From the NCBI GenBank assembly GCA_004020545.1, contig SAQE01000041.1, positions 1-54,167 of the forward strand: a DNA stretch of 54,167 nt, read 5' to 3'. A program made the position numbers and the translations under genes. Source of the DNA: Mesorhizobium sp. Its GTDB lineage: Bacteria; Pseudomonadota; Alphaproteobacteria; Rhizobiales; Rhizobiaceae. Below the pieces are notes generated by a model. The model saw only the letters and a program-made list of their open reading frames with translations, ran no database searches and was not told the origin of the DNA. Positions 1 through 7,660 of the stretch are shown here, piece after piece (the first letter of the stretch is position 1; the number at the start of each line of letters is the position of its first letter).

Positions 1-163
1 CGCTTCAAGCCATTTTCCGACGGCGCTTCTTCACGCTTGACCACAGCACGAAGCAAATGTGTGCGCACGCTAGCCCGCAAGGGGAGAAGGGAGGTATGCG
101 CTTTGCTCTCGCCGATGCCTATACTGCCGCAGCGTCTCAAAGATCCGGTTCTGATCTTCAGTT
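1..163. other. Left-edge intergenic segment
   Basis: No convincing gene is seen here. The segment lies 3' of the leftward alpha/beta hydrolase. Positions 70-95 carry a G-rich stretch (gcaaggggagaaggga) that reappears near 1136-1154 beside a complementary C-rich stretch. This looks like a fragment of a degenerate rhizobial intergenic palindrome cut by the window edge. Confidence 0.4.
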
Positions 164-1054
164 TTACTTTTGCCGAGCCTGCTCGGCGCGATCGAGGAAA
201 TCGGCAATCTCTTCCGGCAGATCGCCGGTTTCCAGGAAGGGCGCGTGTCCCTGGCCTTCGACGGTAATCGACTCCATGCCGGGATGACGGTTTTTCATCT
301 CGTCCAGCGTCGCTGCGGATAGAAGTTTCGAATTGCCGCCGCGAACGGCAAGCATCGGCACGGAGGCGAGCGCGTCGAATTGCGGCCATAGATCCGGCAG
401 CGGCTTGGTGAAGTCCGCGTCTGCCAGCGTGTCGACCAGGGCCGGGTCGAAATCCGGCACCAGTCCCGCGTCCGTATCGCGGTAAATGGCGGCCGCCATG
501 CGAGCCCAGTCAGCGTCGAACAGCGCCGGGAAGCTCGCGCCATGCACGCGCCGCTGTGCGTCGACCGCCTCGGCGAATGTCTTCGGTTTCGGCGACCGGT
601 CGAGATAGGTGCGGATATGGGCCAAGCCCTGCGCCTCTATCACCGGGCCGATGTCGTTGAGGACGATGGCCTTCAACATGGCCGGCTTCAGCGCGCCGAG
701 CACATGGATGATCAGCCCGCCGCGCGAGGTGCCGATGAAGGCAGCCCCCTCGATGCCCAGTTCTGACAAGCCAGCGAGCACGTCGCCGGCCTCGACGCCG
801 ACATGATATTGGCCGATGTCGGGATCGTAGTCGGATTGGCCGCGGCCGCGATAGTCAAAGGCGACGACCTTGCGCGGCCTCTTCGCCTTGCTCGAAAGGT
901 AAAGCGCCAGCTCATGGAAGTCGCGCGCATTGCGGGTAAGGCCGGGCAGGCATACGACCGGCCAGCCAGTGTTCGCCTCGCCGTAGATCCGGGCATGGAG
1001 TTTCAGCCCATCGGGCGCGGCGTAGGAGAAGTCTGAGAAATCTTCGCTCGCCAT
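164..1054 (-). CDS. Alpha/beta hydrolase
   Basis: This predicts a 296-residue alpha/beta-hydrolase fold protein. The nucleophile elbow reads GTSRGG, the oxyanion-side strand is followed by a DYRGRGQSD loop typical of the family, and the catalytic histidine lies in GQGHAPFL near the C-terminus. I start at the ATG at 1054 (MASEDFSDFSY), because the 28 residues read upstream from 1138 are Arg/Ser-rich and not family-like; a GAGGGA element lies about 10 bases upstream. No signal peptide is visible, so it is probably cytoplasmic. Its substrate cannot be told from sequence. The next gene upstream on the same strand is the lytic transglycosylase, about 100 bp away. Confidence 0.85.
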   Translation of the reverse strand: MASEDFSDFSYAAPDGLKLHARIYGEANTGWPVVCLPGLTRNARDFHELALYLSSKAKRPRKVVAFDYRGRGQSDYDPDIGQYHVGVEAGDVLAGLSELGIEGAAFIGTSRGGLIIHVLGALKPAMLKAIVLNDIGPVIEAQGLAHIRTYLDRSPKPKTFAEAVDAQRRVHGASFPALFDADWARMAAAIYRDTDAGLVPDFDPALVDTLADADFTKPLPDLWPQFDALASVPMLAVRGGNSKLLSAATLDEMKNRHPGMESITVEGQGHAPFLETGDLPEEIADFLDRAEQARQK

Positions 1055-1127
1055 CGAAAATGCCGTCCCTCGCTGATTGCGTGGACTGCTACAGGGGAGG
1101 GCGCGGATCGTCAAATCGCTGAAGCTC

Positions 1128-1156
1128 CCCCTTCCCACAAGGGGAGAAGGGAAGAA
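1128..1156. repeat. Degenerate C-rich/G-rich palindrome
   Basis: A C-rich stretch (ctcccccttcccac) is followed directly by aaggggagaagggaag, forming an imperfect hairpin between the hydrolase and the transglycosylase. It resembles half-copies of intergenic palindromes common in rhizobia and may also weaken read-through. Confidence 0.4.
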
Positions 1157-1160
1157 GGCC

Positions 1161-3203
1161 TCAACCCCTCCCGTTCACCAGATCTCCCACAATGTCGTAC
1201 TTCCCCGAAATACGCATCTTGTAGACCTCGTAATTCTCCATCACGCGCTGCACGTAACTTCTTGTTTCCGTGTAGGGAATCCGCTCGATCCAGTCGACGA
1301 TGGCGTCCACGTCCTTGCCGCGCGGGTCGCCGTATTTCGCCACCCATTGGGCGGCGCGGTTGGGGCCGGCATTGTAACCGGCGAAGGTCAGCACATAGGA
1401 GCCGTTGAAGCGGTCGAGCTGCTCGCCGAGGAAGGCCGAACCCAGCGTCGCGTTATAGCCCGCATCGCTCGTCAGCCGCGCCTGCGAGAAGATCATTCCG
1501 GCCTTCTTCGCCAACTGCCTGGCCGTGCCGGGCATCAATTGCAAAAGGCCGCGCGCGCCGGCGCTGGAAATCGCCCCGACATTGAACTCGCTCTCCTGGC
1601 GGGCGATGGCATAGGCGAGCGCCTTGCCGGAACCGGAGATGTTGGCCGAATCGGGAATGACGCCCAGCGGATGCGACAGCGCGCCGACATCGATGCCGCG
1701 CTGGGCGGCGATCTTGCCGACCTTCAGCGCCATGAAATGGTTGCCCTGCTTTTCGGCGAGCACCGCAAGCAGCGCCAGCTCGCCCGGGCTGGTCAGTTGT
1801 CCCGCAAGGTCGCGGTAGAGCGTTTCGGCATAGCGGTCATAGCCCGCCTCCTGCAGCCGCCTGATCGCGTTCACCGCCTCTCTGGCTTCGAAACTCTGGC
1901 GGTCGGCGGCACTCGGCTTCGGATAGGCGATGTTGAGGGTCCTGAGGCCCACGCGTTCGCCGGCGAGCTGACCATAGAAGGTCGTGCCATAGGCGGCCGC
2001 GCGGGTGAAGTAGTCCTTCGCGCTGCCAGGACTGCCGACCTCCGCGGCGCGGCCGAGCCAGTAATAGGCGCGCGACAGCGACACCGGCCCCTGGGCGAGG
2101 TCGGCGATGCGCGAAAAATGCGCGGCGGCCATCGCCGGGTCGTTCAGGCCGCGCAATGCGTACCAGCCGGCATGGAACTCGGCTTCGGCGGCGCTGGCAG
2201 GGCTTTCGGCCGCATGCATGGAAACAATTCTGTAGGCAGTCTTCATGTCGCCCTGGTCGACCAGCTCGCGCGACAGAACACGGCGCTCCACCCACCAGGC
2301 GTCGGGATCGACCAGCGAATCGCGGTCGGTCGGCACTTTCATCACGATCGCCGCGGCATCCGCAGATTTCTGCTGCTTGCGCAGATATTCGGCCTCGGCG
2401 AAGAAATAGCCGGCCGAACGCTGCGCTGCGGGCACGGCCTTCAGCAGCTTCGCCGCGTTCTTGTCGCCTTTGTCGGCCGCGGCCCAGGCATCCGCCAATT
2501 GCTGCGCGCCCGCAAGGCCGGCGATCCGCAGCGCCGAGGACGGCCGGTCGGCGTAGAACATGCGCTCCATGCGATAGCGATGGTCGGCCGCCGGGATCAG
2601 CGCGCCGAATTCCCTGATAAAAGCGATTTCGTCTTTTGCTTCCAGTTTCTCGGTGCGCCAAAGGGGCACCAGCACGGCGCGCGCCGCCGCGGCGTTGCCC
2701 AGCGCCACCTGCGAGCGGGCGAGGATCATCACGCCTTCCGGTGTCAACGGCTGGCTGCGGCCGAAGGCCTGCACCACCACTTGCGGCGGGGGATTCTCGC
2801 GAAAGAGCGCGCGCTCGCTGTTCTTGCGCAGCGCAATCGTGCCGGGCCATCCGGGCAGCATCTTGGCCGCGTCGGCGATCTCGCCGCTCGGCACCTGGTC
2901 GCCGCCATAGAGCGCGATCGCCCAGGCCAGGATGTGCCGGTCGAGCGATGTGGCGGGCAGCGTATCGCGCGCATTGCGCGCACCGGCGATGTCGTTGCCG
3001 GCCAGCGCGTCGAGCCCGCCCTTCAGTTGCGCGATACCGGCCGAAGGTTGAGACGGCTGCGCCTCGCCCGGAACCTGCGGCGCGCCGGGCGCGGGGATAG
3101 CCGCCGTCACGCGCACGTCAGCACTGCCGCCGATCGCCATCCCAGGCATCAGCGCGACCACCGCGCTGAGGAGCGCGAAGAGATGGGGTCGCCTCGTCGG
3201 CAT
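1161..3203 (-). CDS. Soluble lytic murein transglycosylase
   Basis: This encodes a 680-residue Slt70-type transglycosylase that cleaves peptidoglycan glycan strands to 1,6-anhydro-muropeptides in the periplasm. A hydrophobic N-terminus (about residues 7-26) looks like a signal peptide, followed by a Pro/Ala-rich linker and a long helical superhelix region with repeated Ala-rich helices. The C-terminal SLT domain (about 520-660) contains ARQESEF, whose Glu near residue 536 is the expected catalytic acid, then GARGLLQLMPGTA and FAGYNAGPNRAAQW, all SLT signatures. The start at 3203 (MPTRRPHLF) puts the signal peptide at the N-terminus. It is divergent from dapA. Confidence 0.92.
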   Translation of the reverse strand: MPTRRPHLFALLSAVVALMPGMAIGGSADVRVTAAIPAPGAPQVPGEAQPSQPSAGIAQLKGGLDALAGNDIAGARNARDTLPATSLDRHILAWAIALYGGDQVPSGEIADAAKMLPGWPGTIALRKNSERALFRENPPPQVVVQAFGRSQPLTPEGVMILARSQVALGNAAAARAVLVPLWRTEKLEAKDEIAFIREFGALIPAADHRYRMERMFYADRPSSALRIAGLAGAQQLADAWAAADKGDKNAAKLLKAVPAAQRSAGYFFAEAEYLRKQQKSADAAAIVMKVPTDRDSLVDPDAWWVERRVLSRELVDQGDMKTAYRIVSMHAAESPASAAEAEFHAGWYALRGLNDPAMAAAHFSRIADLAQGPVSLSRAYYWLGRAAEVGSPGSAKDYFTRAAAYGTTFYGQLAGERVGLRTLNIAYPKPSAADRQSFEAREAVNAIRRLQEAGYDRYAETLYRDLAGQLTSPGELALLAVLAEKQGNHFMALKVGKIAAQRGIDVGALSHPLGVIPDSANISGSGKALAYAIARQESEFNVGAISSAGARGLLQLMPGTARQLAKKAGMIFSQARLTSDAGYNATLGSAFLGEQLDRFNGSYVLTFAGYNAGPNRAAQWVAKYGDPRGKDVDAIVDWIERIPYTETRSYVQRVMENYEVYKMRISGKYDIVGDLVNGRG

Positions 3204-3339
3204 TCTTTTATCCTAGCACATTGCCAGCAGGCAGGGACCCTGAAGACCCGGTCCCAAGCCTAAACTCAGGTCGTGAAAGGCTCGTGAACAAAAGGTTATC
3301 GAGGCCGTTCGAATTGCCCCTGCTGGTACCATGGCGATG

Positions 3340-3368
3340 CTTGCCGCTGAACCATGTCGAGACTATGG
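3340..3368 (+). promoter_or_regulatory. Candidate sigma-70-type promoter of dapA-smpB
   Basis: CTTGCC (3340-3345) and CTATGG (3363-3368) are separated by exactly 17 nt and lie about 70 bp upstream of dapA, in the divergent gap. The -35 matches the alphaproteobacterial CTTG start well; the -10 is weak. Confidence 0.35.
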
Positions 3369-3438
3369 TGCGCGGCTCCGCTTTCGGTTAGAAGGCGCGC
3401 AACCAAAACCCGGAAAGTCCTAAAGGAGTTTGGACGAC

Positions 3439-4320
3439 ATGCTGAGAGGCTCGCTGACCGCGCTCGTCACACCGTTCGAAAAGAGCGGGCGTTTCGACGA
3501 GAAAGCCTTTCGCGCTTTCGTCGAATGGCAGATCGCCGAGGGCACCAAGGGCCTCGTCCCGGTCGGCACCACCGGCGAGTCGCCGACGCTGTCGCATGAC
3601 GAGCATCGCCAGGTCGTGAAGGTCTGCATCGAAGCGGCCAAGCGCCGTGTTCCGGTCGTCGCCGGGGCCGGCTCCAACAACACCGAGGAAGCCGTCGGCC
3701 TGGTGCAATATGCCGAAAAGGCTGGTGCCGACGCGGCCCTTGTCGTCACGCCCTATTATAACAAGCCGACGCAGCGCGGCCTCTACGAGCATTTCGCCGC
3801 CGTCGCCAGGGCGACCAAGCTGCCGATCATCATCTATAACATCCCGCCGCGCTCGGTGATCGACATGACGCCGGAGACGATGGGCAGGCTGGCCCACGAC
3901 TTCAAGAACATCGTCGGCGTCAAGGATGCGACCGGCAAGGTCGAGCGGGTCTCGGAGCAGCGCTTGACCTGCGGCAAGGATTTCATCCAGCTCTCCGGCG
4001 AGGATGCCTCGGCGCTCGGCTTCAACGCGCATGGCGGTGTCGGCTGCATTTCGGTGACCTCGAATGTCGCCCCCAGGCTTTGCGCGGAGTTCCAGGAGGC
4101 AACCCTTTCGGGCGACGGCGCCAAGGCGCTCGACCTGCAGGATCGCTTGCTGCCGCTGCACAAGGCTATCTTCACCGAACCTGGCCTGTGCGGCGCCAAA
4201 TACGCGCTGTCGAAGCTGGGCAAGGTCGAGAACGTGGTGCGCTTGCCGCTGGTGACGATCGAGGCGTCAACCGCCGAAAAGATCGATCAGGCGATGAAGC
4301 ACGCCGGCTTGATTAATTAG
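3439..4320 (+). CDS. dapA: 4-hydroxy-tetrahydrodipicolinate synthase
   Basis: DapA condenses pyruvate with aspartate semialdehyde, the first committed step of lysine and meso-diaminopimelate synthesis. The 293-residue length is standard. The Schiff-base lysine is in GVKDATG at residue 161, the catalytic Tyr is in YNIPPRS at residue 133, and the substrate motif GTTGES is present. The ATG at 3439 is preferred over a TTG at 3430, because AAAGGAGT ends at 3429: it directly abuts the TTG but sits 9 bases from the ATG. smpB follows 25 bp downstream on the same strand, so the two are probably co-transcribed. Confidence 0.97.
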   Translation: MLRGSLTALVTPFEKSGRFDEKAFRAFVEWQIAEGTKGLVPVGTTGESPTLSHDEHRQVVKVCIEAAKRRVPVVAGAGSNNTEEAVGLVQYAEKAGADAALVVTPYYNKPTQRGLYEHFAAVARATKLPIIIYNIPPRSVIDMTPETMGRLAHDFKNIVGVKDATGKVERVSEQRLTCGKDFIQLSGEDASALGFNAHGGVGCISVTSNVAPRLCAEFQEATLSGDGAKALDLQDRLLPLHKAIFTEPGLCGAKYALSKLGKVENVVRLPLVTIEASTAEKIDQAMKHAGLIN

Positions 4321-4345
4321 GGATGAGGCGCCACCTCTCCGCATT

Positions 4346-4825
4346 ATGAATCAAGTCAAGAAAGCCGACCCCAACAACAGGACGGTCGCCGAAAACCGCA
4401 AGGCGCGCTTTTCCTACGAGGTGCTCGACACGATCGAGACCGGCCTGGTGCTGACCGGCACCGAGGTCAAGTCGCTGCGCCAGGGCCAGGCCAACATCCA
4501 GGAAAGCTACGCCTCGGCCGAGGGCGGCGAGATCTGGCTGATCAATTCCTATTTGCCGGAATACCTGCAGGCCAACCGCTTCAATCATGAGCCGCGCCGG
4601 CGCCGCAAGCTGCTCGTCAGCAAGCGCGAGATGGCCAAGCTGTCGCAGAGCGTCGAGCGCGAGGGCATGACGCTGGTGCCGCTGAAAATCTATTTCAACG
4701 ATCGCGGCCGGGCCAAGCTCCTGCTCGCCATTGCCCGCGGCAAGAAGCTGCACGACAAGCGCGAGACCGAAAAGCAGCGCGACTGGTCGCGCGAGAAGGG
4801 GCGGCTCCTCAAGGAGCGCGGCTAA
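4346..4825 (+). CDS. smpB: SsrA-binding protein
   Basis: SmpB binds tmRNA and delivers it to stalled ribosomes for trans-translation. The 159-residue protein has the oligonucleotide-binding barrel with [18 protein letters not shown], then the conserved YLPEYLQAN and the central LLVSKREM region. The basic C-terminal tail ([20 protein letters not shown]) is the segment that mimics a codon-anticodon pair in the decoding centre. It directly follows dapA, an order common in Rhizobiales. No tmRNA gene is visible in the window. Confidence 0.97.
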   Translation: MNQVKKADPNNRTVAENRKARFSYEVLDTIETGLVLTGTEVKSLRQGQANIQESYASAEGGEIWLINSYLPEYLQANRFNHEPRRRRKLLVSKREMAKLSQSVEREGMTLVPLKIYFNDRGRAKLLLAIARGKKLHDKRETEKQRDWSREKGRLLKERG

Positions 4826-4835
4826 ACCGCCGGCG

Positions 4836-5609
4836 ATGTCGGCAGGCGGGCAGGGGAGCCAAGGCTTGAGGAACCGCTTGATTGTCCTTGCCCTGGCTTT
4901 CGCTTTTCTGGCGCTTGCCATCTGGGCAGAGGGCTTTTTCCGGCCCCGTGCTTTCCCGCCGGATCGCGGCGAATTCCCCATAAGGGGCATCGATGTTTCG
5001 CACCATCAGGGCAGGATCGACTGGCCACGCGTCGCGGCCGACGATGTCGCCTTCGCGATCATCAAGGCGACCGAAGGCGGCGACCATGTCGATGATGCCT
5101 TTGCCGAGAATTTGCGGCAGGCCCGTGCGGCGGGCCTCGCTGTCGGCGCCTACCATTTCCTCACCTTCTGCCGCCCGGGTGCCGATCAGGCCAGGAATTT
5201 CATCTCGGCGGTACCGCGCGGCGGGCAGCTTTTGCCGCCGGTCGTCGACATCGAATTCCACGGCAATTGTCCGCATCGGCCTTCGCCCGCCGAGTTGAAC
5301 GCGGAACTGCTTGCATTCCTGGGTCCGGTCGAGGCGGCCTATGGCAAGCCGGCCATCATCTACATCACCGACGAGATGGCGCCGACCTATTCCGCTCATC
5401 TAGCGGTTCGCCAGCGCTGGTTGCGCTCCGTGCGGGGACCGCTCAACGAAGACGATTGGGTCTATTGGCAATATCTCGACAAAGGCCGTGTCGACGGCAT
5501 CGATGGCGATGTCGACCTGAATGTCCTGAAGGGCGGACCGGCGAGGCTCACGGAACTGTTTGCGCCGACGCCTGAATCTAGCTCTTCAGGAACGCCGCGA
5601 TCTCCTTGA
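4836..5609 (+). CDS. GH25 lysozyme-like muramidase, membrane anchored
   Basis: The 257-residue product has one N-terminal hydrophobic helix (about residues 13-32) followed by a glycoside hydrolase family 25 barrel. GIDVSHHQGRIDW near residue 50 carries the first acidic residue, IIKATEG follows, and VVDIEFHGNC contains the DxE pair that acts as catalytic acids in GH25 enzymes. The family cleaves the MurNAc-GlcNAc bond of peptidoglycan, and the anchor suggests a periplasmic position. I start at the ATG at 4836, just after smpB; the residues read upstream of it are an smpB shadow. Its 3' end overlaps the convergent UDG gene by 32 bp. Confidence 0.88.
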   Translation: MSAGGQGSQGLRNRLIVLALAFAFLALAIWAEGFFRPRAFPPDRGEFPIRGIDVSHHQGRIDWPRVAADDVAFAIIKATEGGDHVDDAFAENLRQARAAGLAVGAYHFLTFCRPGADQARNFISAVPRGGQLLPPVVDIEFHGNCPHRPSPAELNAELLAFLGPVEAAYGKPAIIYITDEMAPTYSAHLAVRQRWLRSVRGPLNEDDWVYWQYLDKGRVDGIDGDVDLNVLKGGPARLTELFAPTPESSSSGTPRSP

Positions 5610-6249
5610 AGACATTGACGAACATCTCTTCCGTCAGCACGCCCGTATTGGTGTTGTAGCGCGAGCAGTGATAGCTGGAAAACAGCGTGATGCCGCCGGC
5701 CTCCTGGCGCCCGCCATGGCGGAACGGAAGCGCGGCGACACGTCCGCCCAGCGCCCGCACCGTCGACTGGTGCGCGATGGAGCCGAGCGTCAGGATGGCG
5801 CGCAGATTGGGGAAGCGCGCGATGGTCGGCCTGAGGAAGGTGCGGCAGGTGGCGATCTCGGCGCCGACCGGCTTGTTTTCCGGCGGCACGCAGCGCACCG
5901 CATTGGTGATCGCCGTGCCGACGAGCTGCAGCCCGTCATCCGGTCTTGCCTTGAATTCCCCGCGCGCCAGGCCTTCGGCAATCAGCGTGCCGTAAAGCAG
6001 GTCGCCGGCATAGTCGCCGGTGAAGGGACGCCCGGTGCGGTTGGCGCCGCGCAGGCCAGGCGCCAGCCCGACGATCAGAAGCCTGACTGAAGCTTCGCCC
6101 TCCGGCGGCAGGAAGGTCGGCACCGGCGCATTGAACCAGCCCGGCTCGCGCTCGCGCCAGCCGGCGATGAAGTCGTGCAGCCGCGGGCAAAGCGGGCAGT
6201 CGCGGTCGGGTTCGGGGGAGGGCGCGGCGCTCAAGGCCGCCGCTCTCAA
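5578..6249 (-). CDS. Family 5 (UDGb-type) uracil-DNA glycosylase
   Basis: This 223-residue protein matches family 5 uracil-DNA glycosylases, which remove uracil and other deaminated bases. Motif A reads GLAPGLRGANRTGRPFTGD and the C-terminal loop reads SYHCSRYNTNTG. Four cysteines (CPLC near the N-terminus, then two in the AVRC...ATC segment) fit the 4Fe-4S cluster of families 4 and 5. No upstream ATG or GTG fits, so the likely start is the TTG at 6249, which overlaps the stop of the NYN gene (TTGA) and implies coupled translation. This is a DNA repair enzyme in the cytoplasm. Confidence 0.88.
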   Translation of the reverse strand: MRAAALSAAPSPEPDRDCPLCPRLHDFIAGWREREPGWFNAPVPTFLPPEGEASVRLLIVGLAPGLRGANRTGRPFTGDYAGDLLYGTLIAEGLARGEFKARPDDGLQLVGTAITNAVRCVPPENKPVGAEIATCRTFLRPTIARFPNLRAILTLGSIAHQSTVRALGGRVAALPFRHGGRQEAGGITLFSSYHCSRYNTNTGVLTEEMFVNVFKEIAAFLKS

Positions 6250-6827
6250 TAATCGTCCTCGTCGACTTCAGCAGGTTCCGGCCGGCGCGCCGGCCGCTCG
6301 GACGGGTCGCGGCCGACCTCGTTTTTCAGTGTCATCAGATCGATGAAGTGGTCGGCCTGGCGGCGCAGATCGTCGGAGATCATCGGCGGCTGCGAGGCCA
6401 TGGTCGAGATGATCGACACCTTGCGGCCGCGCCGCTGCAGTGCCTCGACCAGGGTGCGGAAGTCGCCGTCGCCGGAGAAGATGACATAGTGGTCGACGAC
6501 ATCGGCAAGCTCCAGCGCGTCCACCGTGAGCTCGATGTCCATGTTGCCCTTGATCTTGCGCCGGCCGGTCGAGTCGGTGAACTCCTTGGCGGGCTTGGTC
6601 ACCACCTTGAAGCCGTTATAGTCCAGCCAGTCGATCAGCGGCCGGATCGAGGAGTATTCCTGATCCTCGACCAGAGCGGTGTAGTAGTAGGCCCGGAGCA
6701 GGTAGCCGCGCTTCTGGAAGCTCGACAGGAGCTTGCGGTAGTCGATGTCGAAGCCGAGCGCCCGCGAGGTGGCATAGAGATTGGCGCCGTCGATGAAAAG
6801 AGCGATCTTTTCACGGGGATCGAACAT
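6246..6827 (-). CDS. NYN domain (LabA/DUF88) protein, putative RNase
   Basis: A 193-residue NYN/PIN-like protein. The fold's acidic residues are visible in LFIDGANLY near the N-terminus, in the GNMDIELTVDALE segment and in SGDGDFRTLVEAL, which together would bind the divalent metals of a PIN-type nuclease. The start at 6827 (MFDPREK) is supported by AAAGGGA about 10 bases upstream; reading further upstream to 7118 crosses unrelated sequence. The C-terminus is an acidic/Arg-Pro tail. It is the first gene of a two-gene unit with the uracil-DNA glycosylase, with overlapping stop and start. Its target RNA is unknown. Confidence 0.88.
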   Translation of the reverse strand: MFDPREKIALFIDGANLYATSRALGFDIDYRKLLSSFQKRGYLLRAYYYTALVEDQEYSSIRPLIDWLDYNGFKVVTKPAKEFTDSTGRRKIKGNMDIELTVDALELADVVDHYVIFSGDGDFRTLVEALQRRGRKVSIISTMASQPPMISDDLRRQADHFIDLMTLKNEVGRDPSERPARRPEPAEVDEDDY

Positions 6828-7132
6828 TGAAAAACATCCCTTTCGAAAATTTCTGTCGTCTAAATGGACGTGACGGGCAGGCCCGGTAATGGTCCCTTTT
6901 GCCGTCTCATCCGAGATAACGCCAGATTTATGGATATCCAAGGGCGCGGACGCCGATTGCAAGCAATTGTGATCGACGCTATGTGAGCGGCGGATAAGGG
7001 CGATGTCCGGACATTGAGCCGGCCAAAGGCTTGTGCTTCGGGCGCTGCCGCCATAAAGCTTGTATTTCGACGGCGTCCGGGTTATGCAGCCCGCCAGTTT
7101 TCCATCAAATCCACGCATGAAAGGGGCAGTCC
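6828..7132. other. Divergent intergenic region between the NYN gene and rpoZ
   Basis: This 305-bp stretch has no supported gene. It should hold the outward promoters of the NYN-UDG unit and of rpoZ. It is less G+C-rich than its flanks around 6900-7010. No clear operator or riboswitch was recognised. Confidence 0.5.
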
Positions 7133-7534
7133 ATGGCCCGCGTAACCGTTGAAGATTGCATCGACAAGGTCGATAACCGTTTCGAGCTCGTGCTGCTCGC
7201 CGGCCACCGTGCCCGCCAGATCAGCCAGGGCGCGCAGATCACCGTTCCTCGCGACAATGACAAGAATCCGGTCATTGCGCTGCGCGAGATCGCCGAGGAG
7301 ACGCTGTCGCCCGACGACCTCAAGGAGGATCTGATCCACTCGCTGCAGAAGCATGTCGAGGTCGACGAGCCGGAGGCCGATGGCGAGGCGATCGCCGATC
7401 AGACGGGTGCCGCCACCGCCGCTGCGGACACTGACGACGCCGAGGAGAACATCGCCTTCGACCGCATGAGCGAGGAAGACCTGCTCGCCGGCATCGAAGG
7501 TCTGGTGCCACCGGAAAAGAGCGACGACTACTAA
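7133..7534 (+). CDS. rpoZ: DNA-directed RNA polymerase omega subunit
   Basis: Omega is the small assembly subunit of RNA polymerase. The 133-residue product begins [13 protein letters not shown] and contains [15 protein letters not shown], the conserved stretch that cradles the beta-prime C-terminus. As in other alphaproteobacteria, the C-terminus is long and acidic. It lies about 130 bp upstream of rsh, an arrangement conserved widely in proteobacteria, where omega is also linked to ppGpp response. Confidence 0.97.
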   Translation: MARVTVEDCIDKVDNRFELVLLAGHRARQISQGAQITVPRDNDKNPVIALREIAEETLSPDDLKEDLIHSLQKHVEVDEPEADGEAIADQTGAATAAADTDDAEENIAFDRMSEEDLLAGIEGLVPPEKSDDY

Positions 7535-7603
7535 GCTTCATCGGAACTTGCCTGGATCAAGCATCCGGCACTTCCGTCTCGTAAGTTTCGTGGCTATCTA
7601 TGA

Positions 7604-7631
7604 CATGCGCCGCAAGCAACAGCGGCGCATG
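7604..7631 (+). terminator. Perfect 10-bp hairpin between rpoZ and rsh
   Basis: catgcgccgc (7604-7613) and gcggcgcatg (7622-7631) are perfect inverted repeats around an 8-nt loop. Only a modest T-rich tail follows, so this could be a weak terminator or attenuator for rpoZ, or an mRNA structure in the rsh leader. It ends 29 bp before the rsh start. Confidence 0.45.
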
Positions 7632-7660
7632 ATTCATTTCAGCACCGCGAGATCCCGCCC

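Noticed and set aside
1077-3263. A 728-codon open frame opposite the lytic transglycosylase
   Set aside because: Arg/Gly/His-rich shadow of a clear SLT-domain gene.
3305-3345. A TTCGAAT stretch that resembles a tRNA T-loop
   Set aside because: No matching acceptor, anticodon or D arms can be drawn around it.
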